From: Aquabacterium sp. A7-Y
Lineage (GTDB): Bacteria > Pseudomonadota > Gammaproteobacteria > Burkholderiales > Burkholderiaceae_C
Direction: 5' to 3'
NCBI RefSeq assembly: GCF_026153205.1
Contig: NZ_JAPFBW010000017.1
Location: forward strand, 1-64,000
DNA length: 64,000 bases
Position numbers and translations under genes: made by a program. The notes below the pieces were generated by a model. That model was not told where the DNA came from and made no database searches. It saw only the letters and a program-made list of their open reading frames with translations. This document shows, piece by piece, positions 33,453-42,353 of the stretch; within the stretch, counting starts at the first letter, position 1, and every line of letters starts with the position of its first letter.

Positions 33453-34718
33453 ATGCTGGTTCCCTGGTTCGTCCTGGTCGGGGCGGTGCTGATCGTGATG
33501 GCCTTCTCCAGCCATCTGGTCCAGCGCCTGCCGCTGTCGCCCGCCATCGTCTACCTCGGCGTGGGGGCGCTGATCGGGCCGCTCGGCGCCGAGTTGCTGC
33601 CGATCAAGCCGCTGCGGCATGCCGAGACCCTGGAGTTGCTCGCGGAGATCGCCGTGCTGATCACGCTGTTCGCGGTCGGGCTGCGCCTGCGGGTGCCGTT
33701 CTCGCCGCGCTTGTGGGCGGTGCCGATCCGGCTTGCGACGCTGGGGATGGCCGTCACCACCGGGCTGGGCATGCTGGCAGCCCACTGGGTGCTGGGCCTG
33801 CCTTGGCCGGCTGCGCTGCTGCTGGCGGCGGTGTTGGCGCCCACCGATCCGGTGCTGGCGTCCGAAGTCCAGATCCGGCAGCCGGGCGATCGCGACGCGG
33901 TGCGTTTTTCACTCACCGCCGAGGGCGGCCTCAACGACGGCACGGCCTTCCCCGCGGTGATGCTCGCGCTCGGCTGGATGGGTGTGCACGAGCTGGGCGC
34001 TTTCGGCTGGCGCTGGATCGCGGTGGATCTGCTCTGGGCCGTCGGCGCCGGACTGGCGCTGGGCTGGTGGTGCGGCAAGGCCATGGCCTGGGCGGTCGCG
34101 CGGCTGCGCGAGAGCGGCCACCGGCTGGAGCACGAGGAGTTCCTGGTCTTCGGCGTGATCGCGCTGGTCTACGGCATGGCGCTCGGCATCCGCGCCTACG
34201 GCTTTCTTGCCGTGTTCGCGGCGGGAGCCGCGCTCGGGCATTGCGAGCTGTGCGGCGCCTTCCGCGCGCAGGGCGGCGAGGCGGTCGGGGACGACGCGAG
34301 CGAGCCGCGCGACGCCGCGCATTCCTCGCGCCTGATCCAGTTCAGTGTGCAATGCGAACACCTGGCCGAAGTCGCCCTGGTCTTGCTGATCGGATCGGCC
34401 CTGGCCTGGGCGGACTGGAGTGCCCGGGCCGTGCTGTTCGCGGCCGTGCTGACCGGGGTCGTGCGGCCCCTCGCGGTGCTCGCGACGGTGCCGCGACGGC
34501 TGATCGAGCGCGGGCCGAGGCGGCTGGTGGCCTGGTTCGGCATCCGCGGCGTCGGCTCGCTGTACTACCTGTGTTACGCCTACGGCGAGGACGTGGCGCG
34601 AAGCCATGCCGAGCCGGTCGCCAGCGCCGCACTGATCACCATCGCGGTGTCCATCCTCGCGCACGGGATCTCGTCGACGCCCCTGATGGAGCGTTACATG
34701 GCCCGGCACGAGAGATGA
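33453..34718 (+). CDS. Cation:proton antiporter (CPA family)
   Basis: 421 residues, about 11-12 hydrophobic helices. The N-terminus (SPAIVYLGVGALIGPLG), the LITLFAVGLRLRVPF helix and the ion-binding core LAPTDPVLASEVQ (Asp in a discontinuous helix) with LTAEGGLNDGTAFPAVML match sodium(or potassium)/proton antiporters. It lacks a C-terminal RCK/TrkA domain, so it is probably a simple Na+/H+ exchanger. The stop TGA directly abuts the stop of the convergent FkbM gene, with no intergenic base. Confidence 0.88.
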   Translation: MLVPWFVLVGAVLIVMAFSSHLVQRLPLSPAIVYLGVGALIGPLGAELLPIKPLRHAETLELLAEIAVLITLFAVGLRLRVPFSPRLWAVPIRLATLGMAVTTGLGMLAAHWVLGLPWPAALLLAAVLAPTDPVLASEVQIRQPGDRDAVRFSLTAEGGLNDGTAFPAVMLALGWMGVHELGAFGWRWIAVDLLWAVGAGLALGWWCGKAMAWAVARLRESGHRLEHEEFLVFGVIALVYGMALGIRAYGFLAVFAAGAALGHCELCGAFRAQGGEAVGDDASEPRDAAHSSRLIQFSVQCEHLAEVALVLLIGSALAWADWSARAVLFAAVLTGVVRPLAVLATVPRRLIERGPRRLVAWFGIRGVGSLYYLCYAYGEDVARSHAEPVASAALITIAVSILAHGISSTPLMERYMARHER

Positions 34719-35381
34719 TCAGAGCCCGAGCACGTCCTTGCGGATGAACAGGGCGTCGCCGGCATGGTGTCGGTCGAAGTAGACGTTGTTGAGCGTGTAG
34801 CCGCTCGCGTCCAGCCAGGCGCAGAAGCTGGAGAAGGGCGTCTGGCCGGCATACAGCTCGGCGCGCATCACCTCGGTGAAGATGTACTTGATCGACTTCA
34901 GGGTGCGGTTGGCCCCCATCAGGATCTTCAGCTCGGCGCCCTGGGTGTCCATATAGAGCGTGTCGAGCTGGGCCACGGTCGCCTGGTGGCCGTTGGCCGA
35001 CAGGAAGGCCGTGACGTCGTCGACGGTGTGCGAGACCAGCTCCACCGTGCCCTCGAACTTCACGTCGCTGAAGACCTTGAGGTGGTTGGCCGGCGGCAGG
35101 ATGCTGCTGCTCATGCCGCCGTTGCTCGCCAGGTGGAAGGTGTAGCGCTTGCCGCTCTCGTCGGTGCACAAGGCCTGCACCGCGACGTAGCCCGCAATGC
35201 GCTGACAGGCCTGCGCCAGGTGGGCATAGGGCTGGGGCAGGGGCTCGATGAAGACGCCATGGGCCACCCCCTTGTCGAGGAACAGCGGCAGCTCCTGGCC
35301 GTAACTGGCGCCCAGCTGCAGGATGCCCTGCGGCGGCGCCAGGTCGAGCGACTGCAGGGTTTCGAACAAAGGAATGGACAT
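34719..35381 (-). CDS. FkbM family methyltransferase
   Basis: 220 residues. The SAM site is ILQLGASYGQELPLF with the acidic VFIEPLPQPY. The FkbM signature is the D-T-Q-G-A-E block (TLYMDTQGAELKILMGA) and KYIFTEVMRAELYAGQ. These enzymes O-methylate sugars or polyketides; several Burkholderiales copies act on surface glycans. There is no glycan cluster here, so the substrate is unknown. It is convergent with the antiporter. Confidence 0.87.
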   Translation of the reverse strand: MSIPLFETLQSLDLAPPQGILQLGASYGQELPLFLDKGVAHGVFIEPLPQPYAHLAQACQRIAGYVAVQALCTDESGKRYTFHLASNGGMSSSILPPANHLKVFSDVKFEGTVELVSHTVDDVTAFLSANGHQATVAQLDTLYMDTQGAELKILMGANRTLKSIKYIFTEVMRAELYAGQTPFSSFCAWLDASGYTLNNVYFDRHHAGDALFIRKDVLGL

Positions 35382-35972
35382 CGGGCTTCCCGGCCTTGAG
35401 ATGGGGCATTGTGCAAGCCAGCGGCTCGGCGGACGGGAGGAGAAAGGGCGGCTATCCGGTCCAATTCCGGGGCCGGAGCCGCCGCCGGTTTTGCCGCCGG
35501 AGCCGGCTACAAGAGCCGGCAAGGTGTGCCGCCCTACTTGCTTCACACAGAAGGGAGACACTGCTGATTTTCATCAACCGCTTCCGGTGTGTGAAAAACC
35601 AGCGGCAAAACCCGTTGTTGTAAGCGTGCCACTACTTCCCCCCGATCCCTTGCTTTGGGGGGATCGCCCATGCGGTCCGGCGTGGCAAGATCGCGTCCAC
35701 TTGAGAGGAGATTGCCGCTGCGGGCCAGGCCTGCGCGGCACGGCGGCCCGGTATCCCGGCCCGCTTGCCCTGAACGGATTCCAGAACATCACAAGGGTCG
35801 GACCATTCTGCCGCGGCGTCGTCACGCCTGCCTCTCGCCAAGAAGTCAGTCGCCGGTGATCGGTGTCGTTCCGTCCTGCGGGCGGAGCGACACCGGGCTG
35901 TCCCCTGCGCGACGGATGGGCAGACCTGCGCCCGGTATGGTGCGCTTCGATTTGAACGGGGAGGAATCTCTC
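35382..35972. other. Long divergent intergenic region between the FkbM and second LivK-like genes
   Basis: 591 bp. The frames that cross it lack protein character. Elements seen: a short hairpin CGATCCC/GGGATCG (35643-35649 and 35660-35666) and a much stronger 16-bp hairpin at 35861-35895, listed separately. The stretch around 35560-35640 is locally less GC-rich and may hold promoters. Nothing else is recognisable. Confidence 0.55.
35861..35895 (+). promoter_or_regulatory. 16-bp hairpin in the 5' leader of the second LivK-like gene
   Basis: Arms 35861-35876 and 35880-35895 pair along their whole length (outer 8 perfect, inner 8 with G-T wobbles and Watson-Crick pairs) with a 3-base loop TGC. 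It lies 78 bases before the start codon. It could be an attenuator, an mRNA-stabilising element or a terminator of an upstream leader transcript. No known riboswitch motif is recognised in it. Confidence 0.5.
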
Positions 35973-37130
35973 ATGGACCGTCGTCAATTCGTGAGCCGCC
36001 TGTCTGGCGGCGCCGTCGCCCTCGGGGCCTCGTCCTGGTTGCGAACCGCTCACGCCGCAGAGGCTGGGCTGTCGTCCAGCCATGTCAGCATCGGGAGTTC
36101 GCTGGCCCTCTCCGGCGTGCTGGGCGGTGCCGGCACGGACCACACCGCCGGCATCCAGGCGGCCTTTGCGATGGTGAACCGCAGCGGTGGCGTTCACGGT
36201 CGGGAACTGCGCCTGCAGACCCAGGATGACGGTTACGTGCCCGCCCGCACCGCCGCCAACGTCAAGCAACTGCTCGAAGGCGACAAGGTGTTCGCGCTGA
36301 TGTCCATCATGGGCACCGCCAACAATGCCGCCGTGCTGTCCACCATCGAGCAGCAGGGCGTGCCTTATGTCGGACCCATCACCGGTGCCAGCTCGCTGCG
36401 CAACCCGGGCCAGCGCTCGGTCTTCCACGTGCGCCCCAGCTACCAGGACGAGGTGCTGCGTGTGGTGCCGCAGCTGGTGCAGATGGGGCTGCAGCGCATC
36501 GCGGTCGTCTATCTCGACAACCCCTTCGGCAAGGAAGTGCTGAGCGCCACCGAGCGCGCGCTGACCGCCCACAAGCTGCAGGCCGTCGGGTCGTTCTCGC
36601 TGGCAGTGGACGGCAGCAACGCCCGCGAGGTCGCCCAGCAGGTGATCGATGCAAAGGCCGGTGCCGTCATGATGGGCACCACCGGCACCGCCACCACCGC
36701 CTTCGTGCTGAGCCTGCGTGCCAAGGCGGCGGCGCTGCCGCTGCTCGGTGTCTCGGTCGCGGTCGTGACCTCGGAGGTGCCCAAGCTGGCCCATGCCGCC
36801 CACGGCCTGGCCCAGGCGGTGGTGTTTCCCGATGCGAACAGCGCCAAGTCGGGCGCCGCCCGCAGCTACCAGGCCGCGATGCGTGCTGCCGGGCTCGACA
36901 ACATCGGCACCAGCGGCTTCGAGGGCTGGATCAATGCGCAGCTGGTGATCGAGGGCTTGCGCCGCGCCGGCCGCGACCTGAGCCGCGACAAGCTGCGCAC
37001 GGCGCTGGCTGGCATCCGCCAGTTCGACCTCGGCGACTTTGTACTGGGCTTCCGAGGCGCGGCGCCCTTCGTCGCGCTGAGCACGGTCAAGATCGGCGTC
37101 TACGACGAGGAAGGCCGCATGCGCTCGTGA
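35973..37130 (+). CDS. ABC transporter substrate-binding protein, LivK type, Tat-like signal (orphan)
   Basis: 385 residues. The signal MDRRQFVSRLSGGAVALGAS has the RRQF twin-arginine form and ends HAAEA. The mature part is a type I periplasmic-binding fold (HVSIGSSLALSGVLGGAGTDH, LRLQTQDDGYVPARTAANVKQLL, GTANNAAVL, GPITGASSLRNP, AVVYLDNPFGKEVL). GGGGAGGA lies 9 bases before ATG 35973. There are no permease or ATPase partners nearby. It is related in plan, but not closely in sequence, to the other LivK-like gene at 8291. Confidence 0.88.
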   Translation: MDRRQFVSRLSGGAVALGASSWLRTAHAAEAGLSSSHVSIGSSLALSGVLGGAGTDHTAGIQAAFAMVNRSGGVHGRELRLQTQDDGYVPARTAANVKQLLEGDKVFALMSIMGTANNAAVLSTIEQQGVPYVGPITGASSLRNPGQRSVFHVRPSYQDEVLRVVPQLVQMGLQRIAVVYLDNPFGKEVLSATERALTAHKLQAVGSFSLAVDGSNAREVAQQVIDAKAGAVMMGTTGTATTAFVLSLRAKAAALPLLGVSVAVVTSEVPKLAHAAHGLAQAVVFPDANSAKSGAARSYQAAMRAAGLDNIGTSGFEGWINAQLVIEGLRRAGRDLSRDKLRTALAGIRQFDLGDFVLGFRGAAPFVALSTVKIGVYDEEGRMRS

Positions 37131-37496
37131 GCGGCGCACACCTCTGAGGGCAGTCGCGGGCGAGCGCAGGCCTCGTCCGCTCGTCGGCCCCGGTTCTCTC
37201 CGGACAGGGGCGACGCCCAGGTCGAGCGGCAGGGATAGCACGTGCTCGTGCTCTCGCCGTGCCGTCTCCCATGGCTGGGCCATCTGGATCGCTGCCGCGG
37301 CGACAGCGGCGCAAGCCGCTCGGCGGGACGCCCTGCCACTCCGGGTGCGACAAGGAAACGGGGGTATGCCGCGTGACGCCGGCAGAAAAACCCCGGCGCA
37401 GCGCAGATTGCTGCAATGCAACAGAATGCGGCGCCTTGCCCGTGCCGCGCGCGAAGCCGGACCGGGGCCTTGCCGTCCTCCACCGCTCCCCCGCCC
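37131..37496. other. Intergenic region before the MFS gene
   Basis: 366 bp with no supported gene. It is uniformly GC-rich, with several short inverted repeats (for example CGAGCG/CGCTCG near 37170-37200) but no T-tracts or recognisable promoter. The absence of a ribosome site before ATG 37497 leaves the MFS start open. Confidence 0.4.
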
Positions 37497-38720
37497 ATGA
37501 CCTCCGTCTCCTCGTCTTCCGCCCTTGTTTCGTCCCCCCTGTCTGCTCCGCCGCGTGAGCGGGGATTCGGGGTCGCCGTCGTCGCGCTCGGCGTCGGCGG
37601 TTTCGCGATCGGCACCGGCGAGTTCGTGATCATGGGCCTGCTGCCCGAGGTCGCGCGTGACCTCACCATCAGCATCCCGCAGGCCGGCCACGTCATCAGT
37701 GCCTATGCGCTCGGTGTGGTGGTCGGCGCGCCGCTGCTCGCGGTGCTGGCCGCGCACTGGCCGCGGCGTGTCCTGCTGGTGGCGCTGATGGCGATGTTCG
37801 CGATCGGCAACATCGCCAGTGCGATGGCGCCGGGCTACCTGTCCCTGAACGTCCTGCGTTTTGTCGCCGGCCTGCCGCACGGCACCTACTTCGGCATCGC
37901 GGCCCTGGTGGCCGCCTCGCTCGCGCCGCCCGATCGCCGCGCCAGCGCGGTGGGGCTGGTGATGCTGGGGCTGACCAGCGCGACCTTGGTTGGCGTGCCG
38001 ATCGCCGCCTGGCTGGGCCAGCACCTGGGCTGGCGGGCGGCCTTTGTCCTGGTCGGCGGTATCGCGGCTGTGGCCTGCGTATTGATCCGCCGCGGCCTGC
38101 CCGATCTGCCCGCGCCGCAGGGCGCGAGCCCGCTGCGTGAGCTGGGGGCGCTGGCGCGGCCGCAGGTGTGGCTGACGCTGGGCATCGGCGCGATCGGCTT
38201 CGGCGGCATGTTCGCCGTGTTCAGCTACATCAAGCCGACCTTGACCGAGGTGGCCGGCCTGTCGGTCGACGCGGTGCCACTGGTGCTGCCGCTGTTCGGC
38301 CTCGGCATGGTGGTCGGCAACGTGTTCGGCGCGCGGCTGGCCGACCGCTCCTTGATGGGCACGATCGGCGGCGTGCTGGCCTGGTCGGCCGTGGTACTGG
38401 GCGCGGTGGTGTTCACCTCGCAGCATGCGGTCAGCGCGGCGCTCAATCTGTTCCTGGTCGGCACCGTGGTCGCGATCGGCCCGGCGCTGCAGATCCGGCT
38501 GATGGACGTGGCCGGCGACGCGCAGGCCCTGGCCGCGGCGCTCAACCACTCGGCCTTCAACATGGCGAACGCGCTGGGGGCCTGGCTGGGTGGCGTCACC
38601 ATCGCGGCCGGCCTGGGCTGGACCTCGACCGGCTGGGTCGGCAGCCTGCTCGCGCTCGGCGGCCTGGCGGTGTTCGGCGCCTCGCTGTGGCAGCAAGGCC
38701 GCGCTCGCGCGGCCGGCTGA
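37497..38720 (+). CDS. MFS transporter, drug/sugar efflux (AraJ/YdhP-like)
   Basis: 407 residues, twelve hydrophobic helices. FAIGTGEFVIMGLLPEVARDL in helix 1 is the signature of the AraJ/Cml/YdhP efflux branch. GLPHGTYFGIAALVAASLA and GLTSATLVGVPIAAWLGQHLGW (motif C) also fit antiporter-type exporters. Substrate unknown. The ATG has no clear Shine-Dalgarno, and an upstream in-frame ATG at 37416 is possible though it adds a non-conserved Pro/Arg-rich tail. It may be co-transcribed with the LivK-like gene, but the 366-bp gap argues against it. Confidence 0.87.
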   Translation: MTSVSSSSALVSSPLSAPPRERGFGVAVVALGVGGFAIGTGEFVIMGLLPEVARDLTISIPQAGHVISAYALGVVVGAPLLAVLAAHWPRRVLLVALMAMFAIGNIASAMAPGYLSLNVLRFVAGLPHGTYFGIAALVAASLAPPDRRASAVGLVMLGLTSATLVGVPIAAWLGQHLGWRAAFVLVGGIAAVACVLIRRGLPDLPAPQGASPLRELGALARPQVWLTLGIGAIGFGGMFAVFSYIKPTLTEVAGLSVDAVPLVLPLFGLGMVVGNVFGARLADRSLMGTIGGVLAWSAVVLGAVVFTSQHAVSAALNLFLVGTVVAIGPALQIRLMDVAGDAQALAAALNHSAFNMANALGAWLGGVTIAAGLGWTSTGWVGSLLALGGLAVFGASLWQQGRARAAG

Positions 38721-38727
38721 GGCCACG

Positions 38728-38745
38728 CGGCCGGCCGGGGCCGGC
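38728..38745. terminator. GC hairpin between convergent MFS and pilY1 genes
   Basis: Arms GGCCGGC (38728-38734) and GCCGGCC (38739-38745) around CGGG. Short, no T-run; it may serve both converging transcripts. Confidence 0.45.
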
Positions 38746-38763
38746 CTGGCGTGACGGGCCGCC

Positions 38764-41700
38764 TTACCGCGGCGTGTCGGTGTGCCAGTAGCGGCGCTTG
38801 CGCGGTTCCAGTCCGGGCACCGGCAGTTTGCGGCCGGCGACCGGCGAGATCTTGCCGCTGCTGGTGTTGCCGCCGCCCGAGATGATGAAGGGCACGCGCT
38901 CCACCTGGCCCGACTGGCTGTTGACCACGGCGACGATGCCGCCCACCGGGCTGGGCGGCAGCCCGCCGCCGGCGAACTCCGAACTGGTCGGGGCTCCGCA
39001 CACCAGCGGCATCGAGTAACCGCGCGCCACGCCCAGCGAGCCGGTGCAGCTGTTGGGGGAGGGCGGGGTCGGCTTGTTGGTGTTGAAGAAGGTCTGCCCG
39101 GCCAGTGTGGTGGCGCCGCTGATGACCTTCTCGCCGGCTTCCAGCGGCAGATAGCAGCCGCGCGGCTGCGAGGTCGATGCGAAGTTCTGCTGCGTCACCA
39201 GGTCGGAGAGGGCCAGCGGCACGTGGTTGGCCGGCACCGCGGCCGACTGGTTGGTGTCGAGCACCACGTAGAAGCGGTCGGTGCTGGTGGTCAGCCAAGG
39301 TTTTTCGCGATCGCCGGTGCCCACCATCAACGCGACGGCGCGCTGTGTCCCGACGGTGACCGACAGGACGTCGGGACCGAAAAACATCTTGCCTTCCAGC
39401 GCGGCGACCTTGTACATCGTCCACGCTTCTCCGCTGTTCTGGGTGGCGGACTCGGCCGTGAAGTCGGCGCGATAGATGTTGCCGCCCAGGTCGGTGAAGT
39501 AGCCGCGGTCGGCCAGCCCGTCCCGGTCGGTGTCGATCACCGCCACCGCGCCGGTGACGGGCCGGTCGATGCCGCTGGTGAAGGTCTTCACGACGGCGCC
39601 CGACACGGCGTCGAGGGCGATCAGGGAGTTGCCCATCGTCACCGCGGGGCAGGAGCCGGTCTCGCAGTCTTCCGCGGCAGCGTCGTAGCCGCCCCCCATC
39701 AACAGCACCGGGGTCGTGCGGCCTTTCAATCGGACCACGCGGATTTCGGACCAGGTCTGGCCCATCGAGGTGATGTCGGCCGAGGACTTCTTCCACAGGA
39801 ACACCGGCCGTGCCGGGTCGGTGACGTCGAAGGCATAGATGAAACGGCCGCCGCGGCGCATCGTCGCATACAGGTAGACCTTGCCGTCGCGCGCCTTGTA
39901 GGCGGTGATCGGACCGTCGACGAAATAGTCGCGGGGGCGCGCGGTCGTGATGGCCGCGGGCGTCGTGTGATAGCGCACCTCGGGCAGATTGTCGCGCTGA
40001 CGTCGCAGCTTGCCGAGGAACTCCTGCGGCACGAAGGACCACAGCTCGTCCCCGGCTTGGGCGCCGGTCTGGTTGCCGCGCACCGCCTTGAGCAGGCCAT
40101 CGTTGGTGCCGTAGAACACCACCACAGTGGAGCTGTCGCCGCCGTAGTTCACGACCGCCGGGCGCGAGTGCAGCACATCGGCATGCACGCTAGGCCGCAC
40201 TGTGACGTCGCCGCCGGGGCCGCGTTCGTCCTCGTGGTTGTCGGTGCCGCGGATCCAGTCGATGACGGCGCTGCGATCGGTGGCATCGCCCGCGTTCAGG
40301 AGGCCCGCGGTCAGCAGGCTGTTGTCGCTGCTGAAGCGCGTCGCCGTGCTGTCGCCCAGCGCGGTGTTGGGGCTGCAGTCGATGCAGGTGTAGACCTTGC
40401 GGGCGGCTTGGCTGGTCGAATAGACGGTGCGCAGGCGCTGCGCGTGTCCGCCCTTGGCGACGACGGATCCGTCCGGTGAGTCGCTCGCCGACGGCGGCGT
40501 GCCCTGGGGGTCGTTGGCCCAGAAGGTGCTGGACGTGGTCCAGAACGATTGCGCGGCGGGATTGACGAACTCGGTGTCGGGCAGCACCGCGTCGGTGCCC
40601 CGGCTGTCCACCAGCTTCAGGACTTCGCCGTTGTAGGCGAACTGGTACTGCTTCAGGTTGCCGACCCAGCGCGGCTGCCCCTCGGCGTCGGGCTTGAAGA
40701 CGCCGAGGAACACCTGGTTCTCGAAGGTGCCCTGGGTGTTGACGCTGACCGGCAGGTTGGCGGCCGAGAACACGCTGTTGACCGACTGGATGTTGTTGAA
40801 GACGTTTTTCAAGGCCTCCGTCAGGGCGTTCACGTTGCTGGCGGAGTAGTACAGGCCGCCACCGGCCCGGGCGATGCGTTCGATGAAGTTGCCGTATTTC
40901 GTTTCCGCGGTGGACGGCGACGCCGACATCACCGCAATCCCGTAGGTGACGATGGGCTGACGGCCGTCCCGGGCGCTGACGTCCACGCTCGACAGGTAGC
41001 GCGCGGTCTCGTCGGCCCAGTTGTTCTGGTCGTTGACCGAGACCTCGCTGTTGGGGTAGAGCAGCGGTGTGACGTTCGCGCCGGCGTTTGCGAGCAGCTC
41101 GCCGATGTCGCTTTCGGCGCTCTGCGGGCTGCCGTTGGTCAGCAGGATGACGTAGTTCTTGGCGCAGCTCGACGCGGCTGGGCTGATGTACCGGCCGGCG
41201 CTGTTGAAGGCCTGCGTGTCATAGCGGACGCGGCTGGGATTGCTCTGGGCCTTGCCGTAGAGCGGCGCGCGCCCGCCGTACCAGAGGAAGGCCTCCCACA
41301 GCGCGCGCGCCAGGTCGGCGTTGTTGCTCTGATCCGCATCGTTGCTGATCATGGTGTTGCGGATGACGTCCTTGAGCAAGGTCTTGCCCGCCGCGTCCAG
41401 CGGCACGAAGCGGTGCCGGGGATAGGCACCGTTTGCGCTCGGCGAGTTCAGATAGAGCATGCCCAGGTTGAACAGGGCTTCCCCGGAGGCGCCGACAGGC
41501 AGCTGGTGGATCACGTTGTACAGCGCGCACTTCTCGATCGCGATCTTCTTGCCCTGCTCCTTGCCGGGGTTGTTGGCTTTCGGTGCCCCGCTGCCGTCGA
41601 CATAGCTGCAGTCGGGCACATCCAGCGACGACGACCAGTTGGCCGAGTTGTCGAGCACGAGCAGCACGTTGGGCAGGTCGCTCGTGCCGTTGTTGCCGGC

Positions 41701-41805
41701 GAAGATGTCGATGTCTTCCGCGACGGCGGCGCTGCATGCGGTCGTCAGCAGTGCCAGCGTGCCGGCTCGGCGAAGCGCTGCGCCGAAAAAGTTCCACCGG
41801 ATCAT
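38764..41805 (-). CDS. pilY1: Type IV pilus tip-associated adhesin/assembly factor PilY1 (PilC-like)
   Basis: About 1013 residues, last gene of the minor-pilin operon. A signal peptide (about 1-29) is followed by a von Willebrand A-like N-terminal half (LPNVLLVLDNSANWSSS, D52 and S54 of a partly degenerate MIDAS, and VILLTNGSPQSAES). The C-terminal half is the PilC/PilY1 beta-propeller with a calcium loop DTDRDGLADRG at about 758. PilY1 sits at the pilus tip with minor pilins, promotes pilus extension and adhesion, and in Pseudomonas is tied to surface sensing and c-di-GMP. GGAG precedes ATG 41805. Confidence 0.95.
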   Translation of the reverse strand: MIRWNFFGAALRRAGTLALLTTACSAAVAEDIDIFAGNNGTSDLPNVLLVLDNSANWSSSLDVPDCSYVDGSGAPKANNPGKEQGKKIAIEKCALYNVIHQLPVGASGEALFNLGMLYLNSPSANGAYPRHRFVPLDAAGKTLLKDVIRNTMISNDADQSNNADLARALWEAFLWYGGRAPLYGKAQSNPSRVRYDTQAFNSAGRYISPAASSCAKNYVILLTNGSPQSAESDIGELLANAGANVTPLLYPNSEVSVNDQNNWADETARYLSSVDVSARDGRQPIVTYGIAVMSASPSTAETKYGNFIERIARAGGGLYYSASNVNALTEALKNVFNNIQSVNSVFSAANLPVSVNTQGTFENQVFLGVFKPDAEGQPRWVGNLKQYQFAYNGEVLKLVDSRGTDAVLPDTEFVNPAAQSFWTTSSTFWANDPQGTPPSASDSPDGSVVAKGGHAQRLRTVYSTSQAARKVYTCIDCSPNTALGDSTATRFSSDNSLLTAGLLNAGDATDRSAVIDWIRGTDNHEDERGPGGDVTVRPSVHADVLHSRPAVVNYGGDSSTVVVFYGTNDGLLKAVRGNQTGAQAGDELWSFVPQEFLGKLRRQRDNLPEVRYHTTPAAITTARPRDYFVDGPITAYKARDGKVYLYATMRRGGRFIYAFDVTDPARPVFLWKKSSADITSMGQTWSEIRVVRLKGRTTPVLLMGGGYDAAAEDCETGSCPAVTMGNSLIALDAVSGAVVKTFTSGIDRPVTGAVAVIDTDRDGLADRGYFTDLGGNIYRADFTAESATQNSGEAWTMYKVAALEGKMFFGPDVLSVTVGTQRAVALMVGTGDREKPWLTTSTDRFYVVLDTNQSAAVPANHVPLALSDLVTQQNFASTSQPRGCYLPLEAGEKVISGATTLAGQTFFNTNKPTPPSPNSCTGSLGVARGYSMPLVCGAPTSSEFAGGGLPPSPVGGIVAVVNSQSGQVERVPFIISGGGNTSSGKISPVAGRKLPVPGLEPRKRRYWHTDTPR

Positions 41806-41846
41806 TGCCGTCTCCTTGGTATGTGTGGGGCGCCGTCGGGTACGCG

Positions 41847-42353
41847 TCATTGGCGGGGCGGGCAGGCAGCCGGTGCGCTGACGCTCTGCTGCGCGATGCC
41901 CTGGTTGACGCCAACCTCGGTGCCTGTCGCGGGGTCGGTGATCTCGGCGCGGATGTTCCAGTCGGTCTCGACGCAGCCGCTGACCTCGATCATGCTGCCG
42001 TCCGGAGCTGGGAACTGGGTGGACGCGCAGTTGTTGCCGCCTACCGGGGCCGTGCGCAGGCATTGCAGCGAGATCCGGGCGGTGTAGTCCGGTGTGCCGT
42101 CGCCATTGAGGTCCACCTCCACCGGGCTCGACGCGACCGCCGCGGGCTGTTGCGCGAACAGGTCGCTGCTGAGGGTCTGCTCGACCGCCACGGTGGCGGC
42201 GTGCACGGCTTCCTGGCGCGCCTGCATGTTGCCGGTGGCCCGCAGGTTGGTCGTGCTCGAGCGGAACATGGACACGGAAAACAGCGTGATCACGATCAGG
42301 AAGATCAGGACGGTCACCAGCACCACGCCCCGCGAATGCTGCGCTCGTTTCAC
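41847..42353 (-). CDS. pilX: Type IV minor pilin PilX
   Basis: 168 residues. A short basic leader (KRAQHSRG) precedes the hydrophobic N-terminal helix VVLVTVLIFLIVITLFSVSMF, as in PilX, where Glu5 is typically absent. The globular part has a Cys pair region (CLRTAPVGGNNC and GCVETDW, plus a Cys near the C-terminus). The GTG start at 42353 overlaps the pilW stop (GTGA), so the two are coupled. It is part of the priming complex with PilV, PilW and FimT. Confidence 0.9.
   Translation of the reverse strand: MKRAQHSRGVVLVTVLIFLIVITLFSVSMFRSSTTNLRATGNMQARQEAVHAATVAVEQTLSSDLFAQQPAAVASSPVEVDLNGDGTPDYTARISLQCLRTAPVGGNNCASTQFPAPDGSMIEVSGCVETDWNIRAEITDPATGTEVGVNQGIAQQSVSAPAACPPRQ

Noticed and set aside
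35574-38726. A 1050-codon minus-strand open frame spanning the LivK-like and MFS genes
   Set aside because: Same kind of shadow: no recognisable motif, and two real plus-strand proteins occupy the region.
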